Positions 10,588 to 18,510 of a stretch of DNA of 64,000 nucleotides are shown here, one piece after another (positions within the stretch are counted from its first letter, which is position 1; the number at the start of each line of letters is the position of its first letter). A model generated the notes under the pieces. That model searched no databases, was not told where the DNA came from, and was given only the letters and a program-made list of their open reading frames with translations. The translations under genes and the position numbers were made by a program. The DNA is from Candidatus Onthenecus intestinigallinarum (lineage in GTDB: Bacteria; Bacillota; Clostridia; Christensenellales; Aristaeellaceae). The stretch lies in the NCBI GenBank assembly GCA_018713325.1, contig DVFJ01000011.1, positions 49,215 through 113,214 on the forward strand. Reading direction: 5' to 3'.

Positions 10588-10590
10588 GCG

Positions 10591-11040
10591 ATGGAGATTC
10601 TCTTTGTCTGCTCGGGCAACACGTGCCGCAGCGCCATGGCGCAGACCCTGGCGCGCGACTGGCTCAAGCGCCACGGCGTCGGCATGCGGGTGCGGGTGTT
10701 TTCGGCGGGCATTTCCGCCTATACGGGCGAGGAGGCGACGGACGGGGCCAAGAACGCCATGCGCACGCGCGGCCTGTCGCTGGATACCCACCGCGCGCGG
10801 ATGCTGACGCGCGAGATCTTTGACGCCGCCGATCTGGTGCTGTGCATGACGCAGGGGCACAAACAGGCGATTCTGCAGGTGCACCCCAACGACAAGACGT
10901 TTACACTCAACGAATATGCCGGCGTCGGCGGCTATGTGGACGATCCCTTCGGCATGAGCGACGCAGTGTACGAGCAATGCGCCGGGCAGCTGGAGGATCT
11001 GGTGGACCGCGCGATGGAGCGCGCCTGCCATGCGCTGTGA
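10591..11040 (+). CDS. Low-molecular-weight protein (arginine/tyrosine) phosphatase
   Basis: MEILFVCSGNTCRSAMAQTLARDW (CX5R motif) and late VDDPFGMSD. Confidence 0.93.
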   Translation: MEILFVCSGNTCRSAMAQTLARDWLKRHGVGMRVRVFSAGISAYTGEEATDGAKNAMRTRGLSLDTHRARMLTREIFDAADLVLCMTQGHKQAILQVHPNDKTFTLNEYAGVGGYVDDPFGMSDAVYEQCAGQLEDLVDRAMERACHAL

Positions 11041-11530
11041 GGGCTTCCCATTTGAGGCGGGGCCGGATGCGCGCGTGCTCGTGCTGGGCTCCATGCCGGG
11101 GATCGCATCGCTGCGCGCGGGGCAGTACTACGCGCACCCGCGCAACGCCTTCTGGCCGATCGTGTTTTCGCTGTGGGAAGCGCCGCTGGCCGCGGACTAT
11201 GCGCAGCGGCTCGCGTTTGCGCGGGCGCACCGCATCGCGCTGTGGGATGCGGCGCATACCTGCGAGCGGGAGGGCAGCCTGGATGCCGACATGCGGCGCG
11301 CCGAGCCGAACGACTTTGATGGGCTGATGGCGCTTGCGCCGGGCATCCGCACGGTGCTGTGCAACGGGGCTGCGTCCCACGCGATCGTGATGCGCTCCGG
11401 TTTCCCCGCGCGATACGGCCTGCGGGTGCTGCGCATGCCGTCGACCAGCCCGGCCCATACGATGCCCTTTGAACAAAAGCGTGCTGCCTGGCGTGTGCTG
11501 CGCGAGGCGGCGGAGGAGGGAGAAGCGTGA
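11030..11530 (+). CDS. DNA-deoxyinosine glycosylase (uracil-DNA glycosylase superfamily)
   Basis: FEAGPDARVLVLGSMPGIASLRAGQYYAHPRNAFWPIVFSLWE...LPSTSPAH-like C-term; overlaps previous CDS by 11 nt. Confidence 0.88.
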   Translation: MRCEGFPFEAGPDARVLVLGSMPGIASLRAGQYYAHPRNAFWPIVFSLWEAPLAADYAQRLAFARAHRIALWDAAHTCEREGSLDADMRRAEPNDFDGLMALAPGIRTVLCNGAASHAIVMRSGFPARYGLRVLRMPSTSPAHTMPFEQKRAAWRVLREAAEEGEA

Positions 11531-12861
11531 ACATCGTTGAAATCATCCTGAAAAAGAAGCGCGGGGAGGCACTCACGCGCGAAGAGATCCGCTTCTTTGC
11601 GCGCGGCGCGGCGGACGGATCCCTGCCGGACGAACAGTTGGCCGCGCTGCTGATGGCCATCTGCCTGCGCGGCATGACGCCGCAGGAGACCGCCGACCTG
11701 ACGATGGAGATGATGCACTCGGGCGAAGTGGTGGACCTCTCGGGCGCGGGCGGCGTGTGCGTGGACAAGCACTCCACCGGCGGCGTGGGCGACACGACGA
11801 CGCTGGTGCTCACCCCGCTGGTGGCCGCCTGCGGCGCGAAGGTAGCCAAGATGTCCGGCCGCGGCCTGGGACACACCGGCGGCACGCTGGACAAGCTGGA
11901 GAGCATCCCCGGCTGCACGGTTTCCCTTTCGCAAGAAGCGTTTGTGGAGCAGGTGCGCCGCATCGGCTGCGCGGTCATCGGCCAGACGGGCGACCTCGTG
12001 CCCGCGGACAAGCGGCTCTACGCGCTGCGCGACGTGACGGGCACGGTCGACAGCGTGCCGCTGATCGCCTCGAGCATCCTGTCCAAGAAGCTGGCCGCGG
12101 GCGCGCACGCCATCGTGCTGGACGTCAAGACCGGCAGCGGCGCGCTGATGCAGACGCTTAAGGACAGCATCGAGCTGGCGCAGGCGATGGTGCGCATCGG
12201 CACGCTGGCGGGGCGGCCCATCCTGGCGATGGTGACGGGCATGGATCAGCCGCTGGGCACACACGTGGGCAACGCGCTGGAGGTCAAGGAGGCCATCGAC
12301 ATCCTGTCGGGCCGTGCGGATGACAGGAGTGCGGACCTGCGGGAGGTGTCCCTGCTGCTGGGCGGGCAGATGCTGCTGGCCGCGGGCGTGGCGGCCTCGC
12401 GCGATGAGGCGCGCCGGCTGCTGGAGCAGGCGCTCCAAAGCGGAGCGGGTCTGAACAAGCTGCGCGAGATGATCGCCGCGCAGGGCGGCGACGCATGCGT
12501 GTGCGACGACACGGGGCTGCTGCCGCGCGCCCGCTACATCTTGCCCGTGCCCGCCCTGCGGGATGGATACATCTGCTCGATGGATACGACGGGCATCGGC
12601 TATGCCGCGCAGGGATTGGGCGCGGGGCGCGCGCGCAAGACCGACGTCATCGACCCGGCGGTCGGTCTGGTGATGGCCGCGCGCATTGGCGACCCGGTGC
12701 GCGCGGGCGAGCCCATCGCGCACATCCATGCAAACGACGAGGCGCGCGGCCGGGAGGCCGTGGCGCGCATGCAGCGGCTGGTGCAACTTTCGGACGCGCA
12801 GCCGGAAAGGCCGCCGTTGATCCTTGCGGAGGTGACGCCGCAGGGCGTGCGGCGAGCGTAG
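11527..12861 (+). CDS. pdp: Pyrimidine-nucleoside phosphorylase / thymidine phosphorylase
   Basis: MNIVEIILKKKRGEALTREEIRFF...SGAGGVCVDKHSTGGVGDTTTLVLTPLVAACGAKVAKMSGRGLGHTGGTLDKLESIPG. Confidence 0.96.
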   Translation: MNIVEIILKKKRGEALTREEIRFFARGAADGSLPDEQLAALLMAICLRGMTPQETADLTMEMMHSGEVVDLSGAGGVCVDKHSTGGVGDTTTLVLTPLVAACGAKVAKMSGRGLGHTGGTLDKLESIPGCTVSLSQEAFVEQVRRIGCAVIGQTGDLVPADKRLYALRDVTGTVDSVPLIASSILSKKLAAGAHAIVLDVKTGSGALMQTLKDSIELAQAMVRIGTLAGRPILAMVTGMDQPLGTHVGNALEVKEAIDILSGRADDRSADLREVSLLLGGQMLLAAGVAASRDEARRLLEQALQSGAGLNKLREMIAAQGGDACVCDDTGLLPRARYILPVPALRDGYICSMDTTGIGYAAQGLGAGRARKTDVIDPAVGLVMAARIGDPVRAGEPIAHIHANDEARGREAVARMQRLVQLSDAQPERPPLILAEVTPQGVRRA

Positions 12862-12899
12862 GACACATCACTCAACAATACAGAAAGGGGGTGGACAGA

Positions 12900-12950
12900 A
12901 TGACTTTTCTGAAGCTGATGCAGTCGAGGGCCGTTCTGTCCGCCGGTTGA
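12900..12950 (+). CDS. Candidate 16-aa small ORF
   Basis: ATGACTTTTCTGAAGCTGATGCAGTCGAGGGCCGTTCTGTCCGCCGGTTGA (MTFLKLMQSRAVLSAG) preceded by GAAAGGGGGTG; followed 27 nt later by a perfect terminator hairpin. Confidence 0.35.
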   Translation: MTFLKLMQSRAVLSAG

Positions 12951-12977
12951 GTGCCTTGCCGCGCGGAGAAAGACATT

Positions 12978-13004
12978 CGCCCCTGATTGAATCAGGGGCG
13001 TTTT
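12978..13004 (+). terminator. Intrinsic terminator
   Basis: CGCCCCTGAT-TGA-ATCAGGGGCG-TTTTC perfect 10-bp stem. Confidence 0.85.
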
Positions 13005-13058
13005 CGCATGTCGGACGGCACGAAAAAAGGCACGCATTCAGAGAAGAGGAGCGCGCAT

Positions 13059-13901
13059 ATGAGACTGGAGACCATCGTATCGGAACTGCATTTCGCCGGC
13101 GACACGGAGCGGGAGGTTCTGGAAAGGATTCGCGGGAATGAGGCGCAGATTGCGCAGGCGGCAAGGACCGCGTATCAGGGGGAGGGCTTTCAATTTCCTC
13201 TGTGCGGACGCGGGCCGTTGACGCGTCTGGCTGTGGTCACTTACCTGCTGCCCGGATGGTACGCGGCATACAGGGCGAAGGGCATCCCTGACGGCGTGAT
13301 TCTGGATACCTTCCGGGATGTGTCCCTACGGGCCAGGCTGTATTCCGAAATCACAGGCAGGGCCGGCCTTTCGGAGGAGGACGTCATCTGGTTTCGCCAC
13401 CTCATGCACGTCGCCCTCTTCCAAATCGGCGCGCTGCAGTTTCAGCCCTTTGAGATGATCTACCTGGACGAAGAGGGGATCGGCGAGCCGTATATGGCAT
13501 TCTCCGCCGCGCAGAAGGCGGCGTTGCCAGCTGGAACCCCCGTCATCAACTGCCATGTTCCGCGGGGCGCGGACCTGAGCCCCCGGTCGGTCGAGGCATC
13601 TTTTCAAAGCGCAAAGGCCTTCTTTTCAAAGCATTTCCCGGATGGGGCCTACCGAGCGTTTCTCTGCTACAGCTGGCTGCTCTATCCACCCATGGTTGAG
13701 CGCCTGCCCGAAACGTCCAACATCAGACGGTTTGCCGAGCGATTCCGCGTCGTTGGGGCCTGCGACGATGCGGAGCAGGCGTTCGAATGCCTGTTCATGG
13801 AGGGCCCGGAACGGGCGCCGGCCCATGCGACCGCTCTTCAGAGGCTAGCGCTCAGGCGCCGGGAGCTGTTCGGCTTTGCCTGCGGCGTGATCGGGATCTA
13901 G
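13059..13901 (+). CDS. Acyltransferase domain-containing protein (GNAT-like two-domain N-acyltransferase family)
   Basis: MRLETIVSELHFAGDTEREVLERIRGNE...RAFLCYSWLLYPPMVERLPETSNIRRFAERFRV...; resembles DUF5596-type NAT_N/GNAT_C proteins. Confidence 0.6.
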   Translation: MRLETIVSELHFAGDTEREVLERIRGNEAQIAQAARTAYQGEGFQFPLCGRGPLTRLAVVTYLLPGWYAAYRAKGIPDGVILDTFRDVSLRARLYSEITGRAGLSEEDVIWFRHLMHVALFQIGALQFQPFEMIYLDEEGIGEPYMAFSAAQKAALPAGTPVINCHVPRGADLSPRSVEASFQSAKAFFSKHFPDGAYRAFLCYSWLLYPPMVERLPETSNIRRFAERFRVVGACDDAEQAFECLFMEGPERAPAHATALQRLALRRRELFGFACGVIGI

Positions 13902-14069
13902 GACGTCTGCGCAATGCGTACCTCTGGCGACCGGAGTCCCGGCGGGGCCAAGGGAGGGCCGCCTATCGCCGCGCGGCCGGTGGTAGAAACGCTTCCGGTA
14001 GCTGTATGCGCTGTGATGTATGCAAGGGACTGCCACGCGCAAGGACCGGGAATAAACACCGGACAGCAC

Positions 14070-14108
14070 AAACACGGCATGGCGTAAGCCATGCCGTGTT
14101 TGCTTTTT
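14070..14108 (+). terminator. Strong intrinsic terminator
   Basis: AAACACGGCATGGC-GTAA-GCCATGCCGTGTTT perfect 14-bp stem followed by GCTTTTTTT on + strand. Confidence 0.85.
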
Positions 14109-14174
14109 TTACAGGCAACAGAAAAGGTTGCGCTCCCGGGCGAGCCTGGCATCCCAACAATCCGGCACAGCGCC

Positions 14175-15182
14175 TCACAGCAGCGTGACGCCCGCCTCTT
14201 CGAAGACGCGATGGGTCTGCGCATCCCAGATGGAGGACTGAACCTCGCCGATGTGCGCCTTGCCCAGCAGCAGCATGCAAAGGCGCGACTGGCCAATGCC
14301 GCCGCCCATCGTCAGGGGCAGCTTGCCCTCCAGCAGCATGCGATGGAACGGGAGGCCGCGCCGCGCGTCGCAGCCCGCGAGCGTCAGCTGACGGTCCAGC
14401 GCCTCGGGGTCGACGCGGATGCCCATCGAGGAGACCTCGAACGCGCAGTCGAGCAGGGGATTGTAAAAGAGGATGTCGCCGTTGAGCGACCAGTCGTCGT
14501 AGTCCGGCGCGCGCCCGTCGTGCGGCTTGCCGGAGCGCAGCTTGCCGCCGATCTGGGAGAGGAACGTCGTCGGATGCTCGCGCAGATAGGCGTTTTCGCG
14601 CTCCTTGGGCGAAAGATCGGGATACAGGTCTTCCAGCTCCTGCGAGGAGATGAACGATACCTCGCGCGAGAGGGTGGTGTGCAGGCTCGGATAGCGCCCG
14701 CGTACGATGAGCGCCGCGTCGCAGATGCAGCCGACGATGGCGTTCACGGTCGCGCGCAGCACGGACTCGGTGCGCATCTCGGCGGTGATGACCTTTTCCC
14801 AGTCCCATTGGTCGACGTAGATGGAGTGCAGGTTATCCAGCTCCTCGTCGCGGCGGATGGCGTTCATGTCGGTATAGATGCCCTTGCCGACGTGAAAGTC
14901 GTAGCGGTACAGCGCCATGCGCTTCCACTTGGCCAGCGAGTGCACGACCTGCGCGTCGACGCCGGCGGCGGGCACGTCGAAGGAGACGGGGCGCTCGACG
15001 CCGTTGAGGTCATCGTTGAGGCCTGTGGCGGGATCGACGAACAGCGGGGCGGATACGCGCTTGAGCGAGAGCGCGCCGGCGAGCGCATCCTGGAAGGTGC
15101 GCTTGATCAGGCTGATGGCTGCCTGCGTCTCGTAGAGCGAGAGCGTCGGGCGGTAGCCGGCCGGAATATAGCTTGCGGACAT
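14175..15182 (-). CDS. asnA: Aspartate--ammonia ligase (asparagine synthetase A)
   Basis: MSASYIPAGYRPTLSLYETQAAISLIKRTFQ...VDQWDWEKVI...TMGGGIGQSRLCMLLLGKAHIGEVQSSIWD. Confidence 0.95.
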   Translation of the reverse strand: MSASYIPAGYRPTLSLYETQAAISLIKRTFQDALAGALSLKRVSAPLFVDPATGLNDDLNGVERPVSFDVPAAGVDAQVVHSLAKWKRMALYRYDFHVGKGIYTDMNAIRRDEELDNLHSIYVDQWDWEKVITAEMRTESVLRATVNAIVGCICDAALIVRGRYPSLHTTLSREVSFISSQELEDLYPDLSPKERENAYLREHPTTFLSQIGGKLRSGKPHDGRAPDYDDWSLNGDILFYNPLLDCAFEVSSMGIRVDPEALDRQLTLAGCDARRGLPFHRMLLEGKLPLTMGGGIGQSRLCMLLLGKAHIGEVQSSIWDAQTHRVFEEAGVTLL

Positions 15183-15213
15183 GAAATCCCTTCTTTGCAT
15201 GAGGATGCCTTTC

Positions 15214-15242
15214 AGTATACCTGCTTCAGACGGTTCTGTCAA
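15214..15242 (-). promoter_or_regulatory. Sigma-70-type promoter for asnA
   Basis: Minus strand TTGACA-N17-TATACT. Confidence 0.8.
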
Positions 15243-15252
15243 ATGGAGCGGG

Positions 15253-15284
15253 CAAAAAAAGAAGCGCGGCCTTACGCCGCGCTC
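15253..15284 (-). terminator. Intrinsic terminator
   Basis: Minus strand AGCGCGGC-GTAAG-GCCGCGCT followed by TCTTTTTTT. Confidence 0.85.
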
Positions 15285-15464
15285 CGGGGCAGAAGGAGAA
15301 GATACGCTGTTCCCTTTCGGGAAGATGTCGCGCTCTCGTCCTGTTTCCCGCACCGGCACTTTCATGTGCCTGCGGTCGCGGCGCTGTTGCCGCTTGCCCT
15401 GGGCATATGATGTCCGGACGGAGGGAACGATATGCGGCGAAACAATGAGAAAAACGGGAATTTT

Positions 15465-17114
15465 TCAGTATGACCAGGACTCTATGCCGCGCAACAGCTC
15501 CAGCTCACGGATGTCGCGCGCCTCGGTGAAGGCCTCGCGTGCAAGCAGCGCGCCCGTGCGCCAGTAGAGTGCGGCAAACGGAATGTCATTGGAAAACTGA
15601 TGCTGGATCTCGGACATCTTCGACTGGAAGGCGTCCGCCTCATAGCAGCCGGCGCGCAGATCGCGGATCAGGGTGTTCATGTCCTGGCTGTTGTAGCGGC
15701 TGAAGTTCGCGCCCGGATAGTTGACGCCCGCATTGCTCAGCAGCATGAAGCCCGGGTCGGGCACCACATCCAGATTGTAGGCGCAAAGCGCCAGCGCGAA
15801 GTTGCCGCTGTTCAGGTTGGTCAGCACCTCCTCATAGGAGCGGATGGAGACGGATGCGTTGATGCCCACGTCCTTGAGCATCTGCACAATCTGCTCGGCG
15901 GCGTTGCGGCGCACGTTGCTGCCCGGCTCGTCATAGACGAGAATCGGGAAGTAGAGCGCCATGCCTTCCACCGCATTGTCGGGCTGATACCGCTTGCCGT
16001 CGGTCGCAAGCCGCCAGCCCAAGCTGTCCAGGATCGCGCGGGAGACCTCCGGGGCGTAGGTGTCCTGCGCGGCGCTTTCATCATACAGCCAGGTGCCGGA
16101 CATGACCGGGCCCGTGGCGGGCGTGGCCATGTTTTGATAGACCGAGCTGATCAGCGCGTCGCGGTCGATGGCCATGAGGATGGCCTGGCGCATCTGCACG
16201 TCCTCCAGCGAGCCGTCCTGCTTGCGGTAGCTGTGGTTCATCAGCAGGACCTCCAGCTGGCGCGTGCGGTAGTCGATCAGGTAGCTGTTGAGGCTGCCGG
16301 AGTAGCGCGTCGCGTTGAGCGAACGGGTCATGGCCACATCCACGTCGCCGGCCTCGAACGCGTCGAGCACGTCGTCGCTCTCGGCGTAGATGTTGGCGAC
16401 CACATCCGTGATCTGCGGCGCACGCCGCCACCAGGAGGTATTGGCCGTCAGGCGCAGCTGCACGCCCGGCACGTATTCGGCGATGCGGTAGGGACCTGTG
16501 CCGGAGGGCGCCTCGGAGGCGACTTCGCTGGCGGGCAGGATGGGGAACGTCAGCGCGTACAGCGCGCCGTAGTAGGACCGGCGCAGCGTGATGGACAGCT
16601 GCAGATCATTTTCCTCCGATGCGCTCCACCCGGAAATGAAGTACAGAACGCTCTGGTACAGGCCGCGTTCCTCGGCGGGAATGTCCGTCTCCAGGTTGCT
16701 GTTCAGCCCGCTGAGCTGTTGGATGCGGTCGAGTGTGGCGCACACGTCCGCCGCTGTCAGCGGCTGGCCGTTGTGGAACGTGACCCCCGAGCGCAGCGTG
16801 ATGTCCAGGCGCTTGCCGTCGTTGGCGAACTCCCACTCCAGCGCGAGCTTGCCGGTCGGCTGTTCGTTGTCGTCCAGCTCAAACAGCCCCTCGTATACGA
16901 GCGCGAGCACGCTCACCGGATCGCGCTCGCGCAGGGAGAGGGGATAGAGCTGCATCGCGTCGTCCGCGACGATGGCCACCGTCAGGGCGTTGTCCAGCGC
17001 GCGGACGGGCGTCAGGCCGGCGCACAGCAAAACCGCCAGCAGGGCGCAGCAAAACCTACGCCACGGCCGACGGCTGCGGAGGGAAGTAGTACTTGCGATA
17101 GATCTCATAGGCAT
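15465..17114 (-). CDS. ABC transporter substrate-binding protein, family 5 (peptide/nickel type)
   Basis: Signal peptide then VYEGLFELDDNEQPTGKLALEWEFANDGKRLDITLRSGVTFHNGQPLTAADVCATLDRI...; SBP_bac_5 signature. Start overlaps preceding slt gene. Confidence 0.9.
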   Translation of the reverse strand: MPMRSIASTTSLRSRRPWRRFCCALLAVLLCAGLTPVRALDNALTVAIVADDAMQLYPLSLRERDPVSVLALVYEGLFELDDNEQPTGKLALEWEFANDGKRLDITLRSGVTFHNGQPLTAADVCATLDRIQQLSGLNSNLETDIPAEERGLYQSVLYFISGWSASEENDLQLSITLRRSYYGALYALTFPILPASEVASEAPSGTGPYRIAEYVPGVQLRLTANTSWWRRAPQITDVVANIYAESDDVLDAFEAGDVDVAMTRSLNATRYSGSLNSYLIDYRTRQLEVLLMNHSYRKQDGSLEDVQMRQAILMAIDRDALISSVYQNMATPATGPVMSGTWLYDESAAQDTYAPEVSRAILDSLGWRLATDGKRYQPDNAVEGMALYFPILVYDEPGSNVRRNAAEQIVQMLKDVGINASVSIRSYEEVLTNLNSGNFALALCAYNLDVVPDPGFMLLSNAGVNYPGANFSRYNSQDMNTLIRDLRAGCYEADAFQSKMSEIQHQFSNDIPFAALYWRTGALLAREAFTEARDIRELELLRGIESWSY

Positions 17115-17817
17115 TCATCACCCTTTGCGCGTACGTCGATGTGCCGCCTTCCGGCACGTTTTGCAGCGTCACCCCGTCGGGGCTATACTTGGGATTGGCC
17201 AGCCAGGCGTCCACATTGCCCTGCCCGGCGTGGTAGCCGCACACGACTTTGAGGATGTCGCCGTCAAAGCGCCGGCTGAGGTAGCCCAGATACCATGTGC
17301 CAAAGCGCACGTTGGTCTCCGGGTCGTAGAGCAGGTCGAAGGAATAGCCCTCGTCCTCGTTCAGCGATTCGGCCGCCCACTGCGCGGTCGGCTCCATCAG
17401 CTGCATCAGGCCGCGCGCGCCCAGGCGCGACTCGGCCTGCGGGTCAAAGCTCGACTCGCACAGGATGACCGCGCTGACGAGCGCGGGATCGACGCCGTTT
17501 TCGGCGGCGTAGCGGACGATGAGATCCTTAAAGTAGAGCGGATGGCTGGCCAGGTCGGTCGCCTCCTGCTCGAGCCTGCGGCGCTCGGCCTCGTGCGCGA
17601 TGTACGTGCGCGTGACGAGGATGCACGAGAGCGCCAGCGCGGTGCAGGCAAGCACGGCGATGCCGGCGCGCAGCCATAGCGGCACGGCGGCAAACAGCGC
17701 GGCCTGACGGCGCACAAAGGCCGCCGGCCGGCCGGCGGCCAGCGAACGTCGCGGCGGGGCGGGGCGCGGCCTGCGCCGCCGTCTCAACGTGCCCGCAGAG
17801 GGGGACTGCTGTGTCAT
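17056..17817 (-). CDS. Lytic transglycosylase domain protein (SLT)
   Basis: RYAAENGVDPALVSAVILCESSFDPQAESRLGARGLMQLMEPTAQW...VCGYHAGQGNVDAWL; catalytic ES motif. Confidence 0.92.
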   Translation of the reverse strand: MTQQSPSAGTLRRRRRPRPAPPRRSLAAGRPAAFVRRQAALFAAVPLWLRAGIAVLACTALALSCILVTRTYIAHEAERRRLEQEATDLASHPLYFKDLIVRYAAENGVDPALVSAVILCESSFDPQAESRLGARGLMQLMEPTAQWAAESLNEDEGYSFDLLYDPETNVRFGTWYLGYLSRRFDGDILKVVCGYHAGQGNVDAWLANPKYSPDGVTLQNVPEGGTSTYAQRVMNAYEIYRKYYFPPQPSAVA

Positions 17818-18446
17818 GCGAGGGGGGCTCCTTTCCTGGCATGCTCGGCCGCCAGCGCGGCGAGCGTCTTTTCCCACAGCGCGCGCACCTCCAGGCGCGT
17901 CTCTTCGACGGTGCGCATGGTGGAGATCACACGGTTGGCGCGCAATACCTTGCTGCGCAGCGACATCTGGCTGGCCACACGCGCGCGCGCCTCCTGCTCG
18001 CTCATCCCGTCGCGCACCATGATGCGGCGGATCTGCTCGGCTTCAGGCACACACACAAGCCAGGTCTCGTCGACCTTCTGGTCCATGCCGGTCTCAAAGA
18101 GCAGAGGTACGTCCAGTACGACGGCGGGCGTGCCCGCCTCCGCCAGCCGCCGCATCTCGCTTTCGATCCGCGCGAAGACGAGCGGATGCACGATGCCCTC
18201 CAAATCGCGGCGGGCATAGCGGTCGGCGAACACGATTGCGGCGAGCTTCTTGCGGTCGAGCACATTGCCGTCAAACACGCCGTCGCCAAAGCGCGTTCGG
18301 ATGGACGGCAGCGCTTCGCCGCCCGGAGCCGTGAGCGCATGGGAGATCGCGTCGGCGTCGAGGACGGGCGCGCCCAACAGACGCAGGCAGGTGCTGACCG
18401 TCGATTTGCCGCTTCCAATGCCGCCGGTAAGGCCGATGCGGTACAT
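17814..18446 (-). CDS. coaE: Dephospho-CoA kinase
   Basis: MYRIGLTGGIGSGKSTVSTCLRLLGAPVLDADAISHALTAPG; P-loop and CoaE motifs. Confidence 0.95.
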   Translation of the reverse strand: MYRIGLTGGIGSGKSTVSTCLRLLGAPVLDADAISHALTAPGGEALPSIRTRFGDGVFDGNVLDRKKLAAIVFADRYARRDLEGIVHPLVFARIESEMRRLAEAGTPAVVLDVPLLFETGMDQKVDETWLVCVPEAEQIRRIMVRDGMSEQEARARVASQMSLRSKVLRANRVISTMRTVEETRLEVRALWEKTLAALAAEHARKGAPLA

Positions 18447-18510
18447 ACAGGATACCTCCTTTTCTATAGACGATCCGGACGGGAAAAAGACTGCAACGGA
18501 TGATGGCGGA

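Noticed and set aside
13902-14070. Cobalamin-type riboswitch
   Set aside because: Some GGGA/ACTGCCA fragments, but no recognisable B12-box order and no B12-related gene downstream.
15183-15465. T-box riboswitch upstream of asnA
   Set aside because: No GGGTGGNACCGCG-like antiterminator core found; a terminator precedes a separate asnA promoter.
15600-17252. 550-aa + strand ORF
   Set aside because: Antisense to the SBP_bac_5 gene; compositional artefact.
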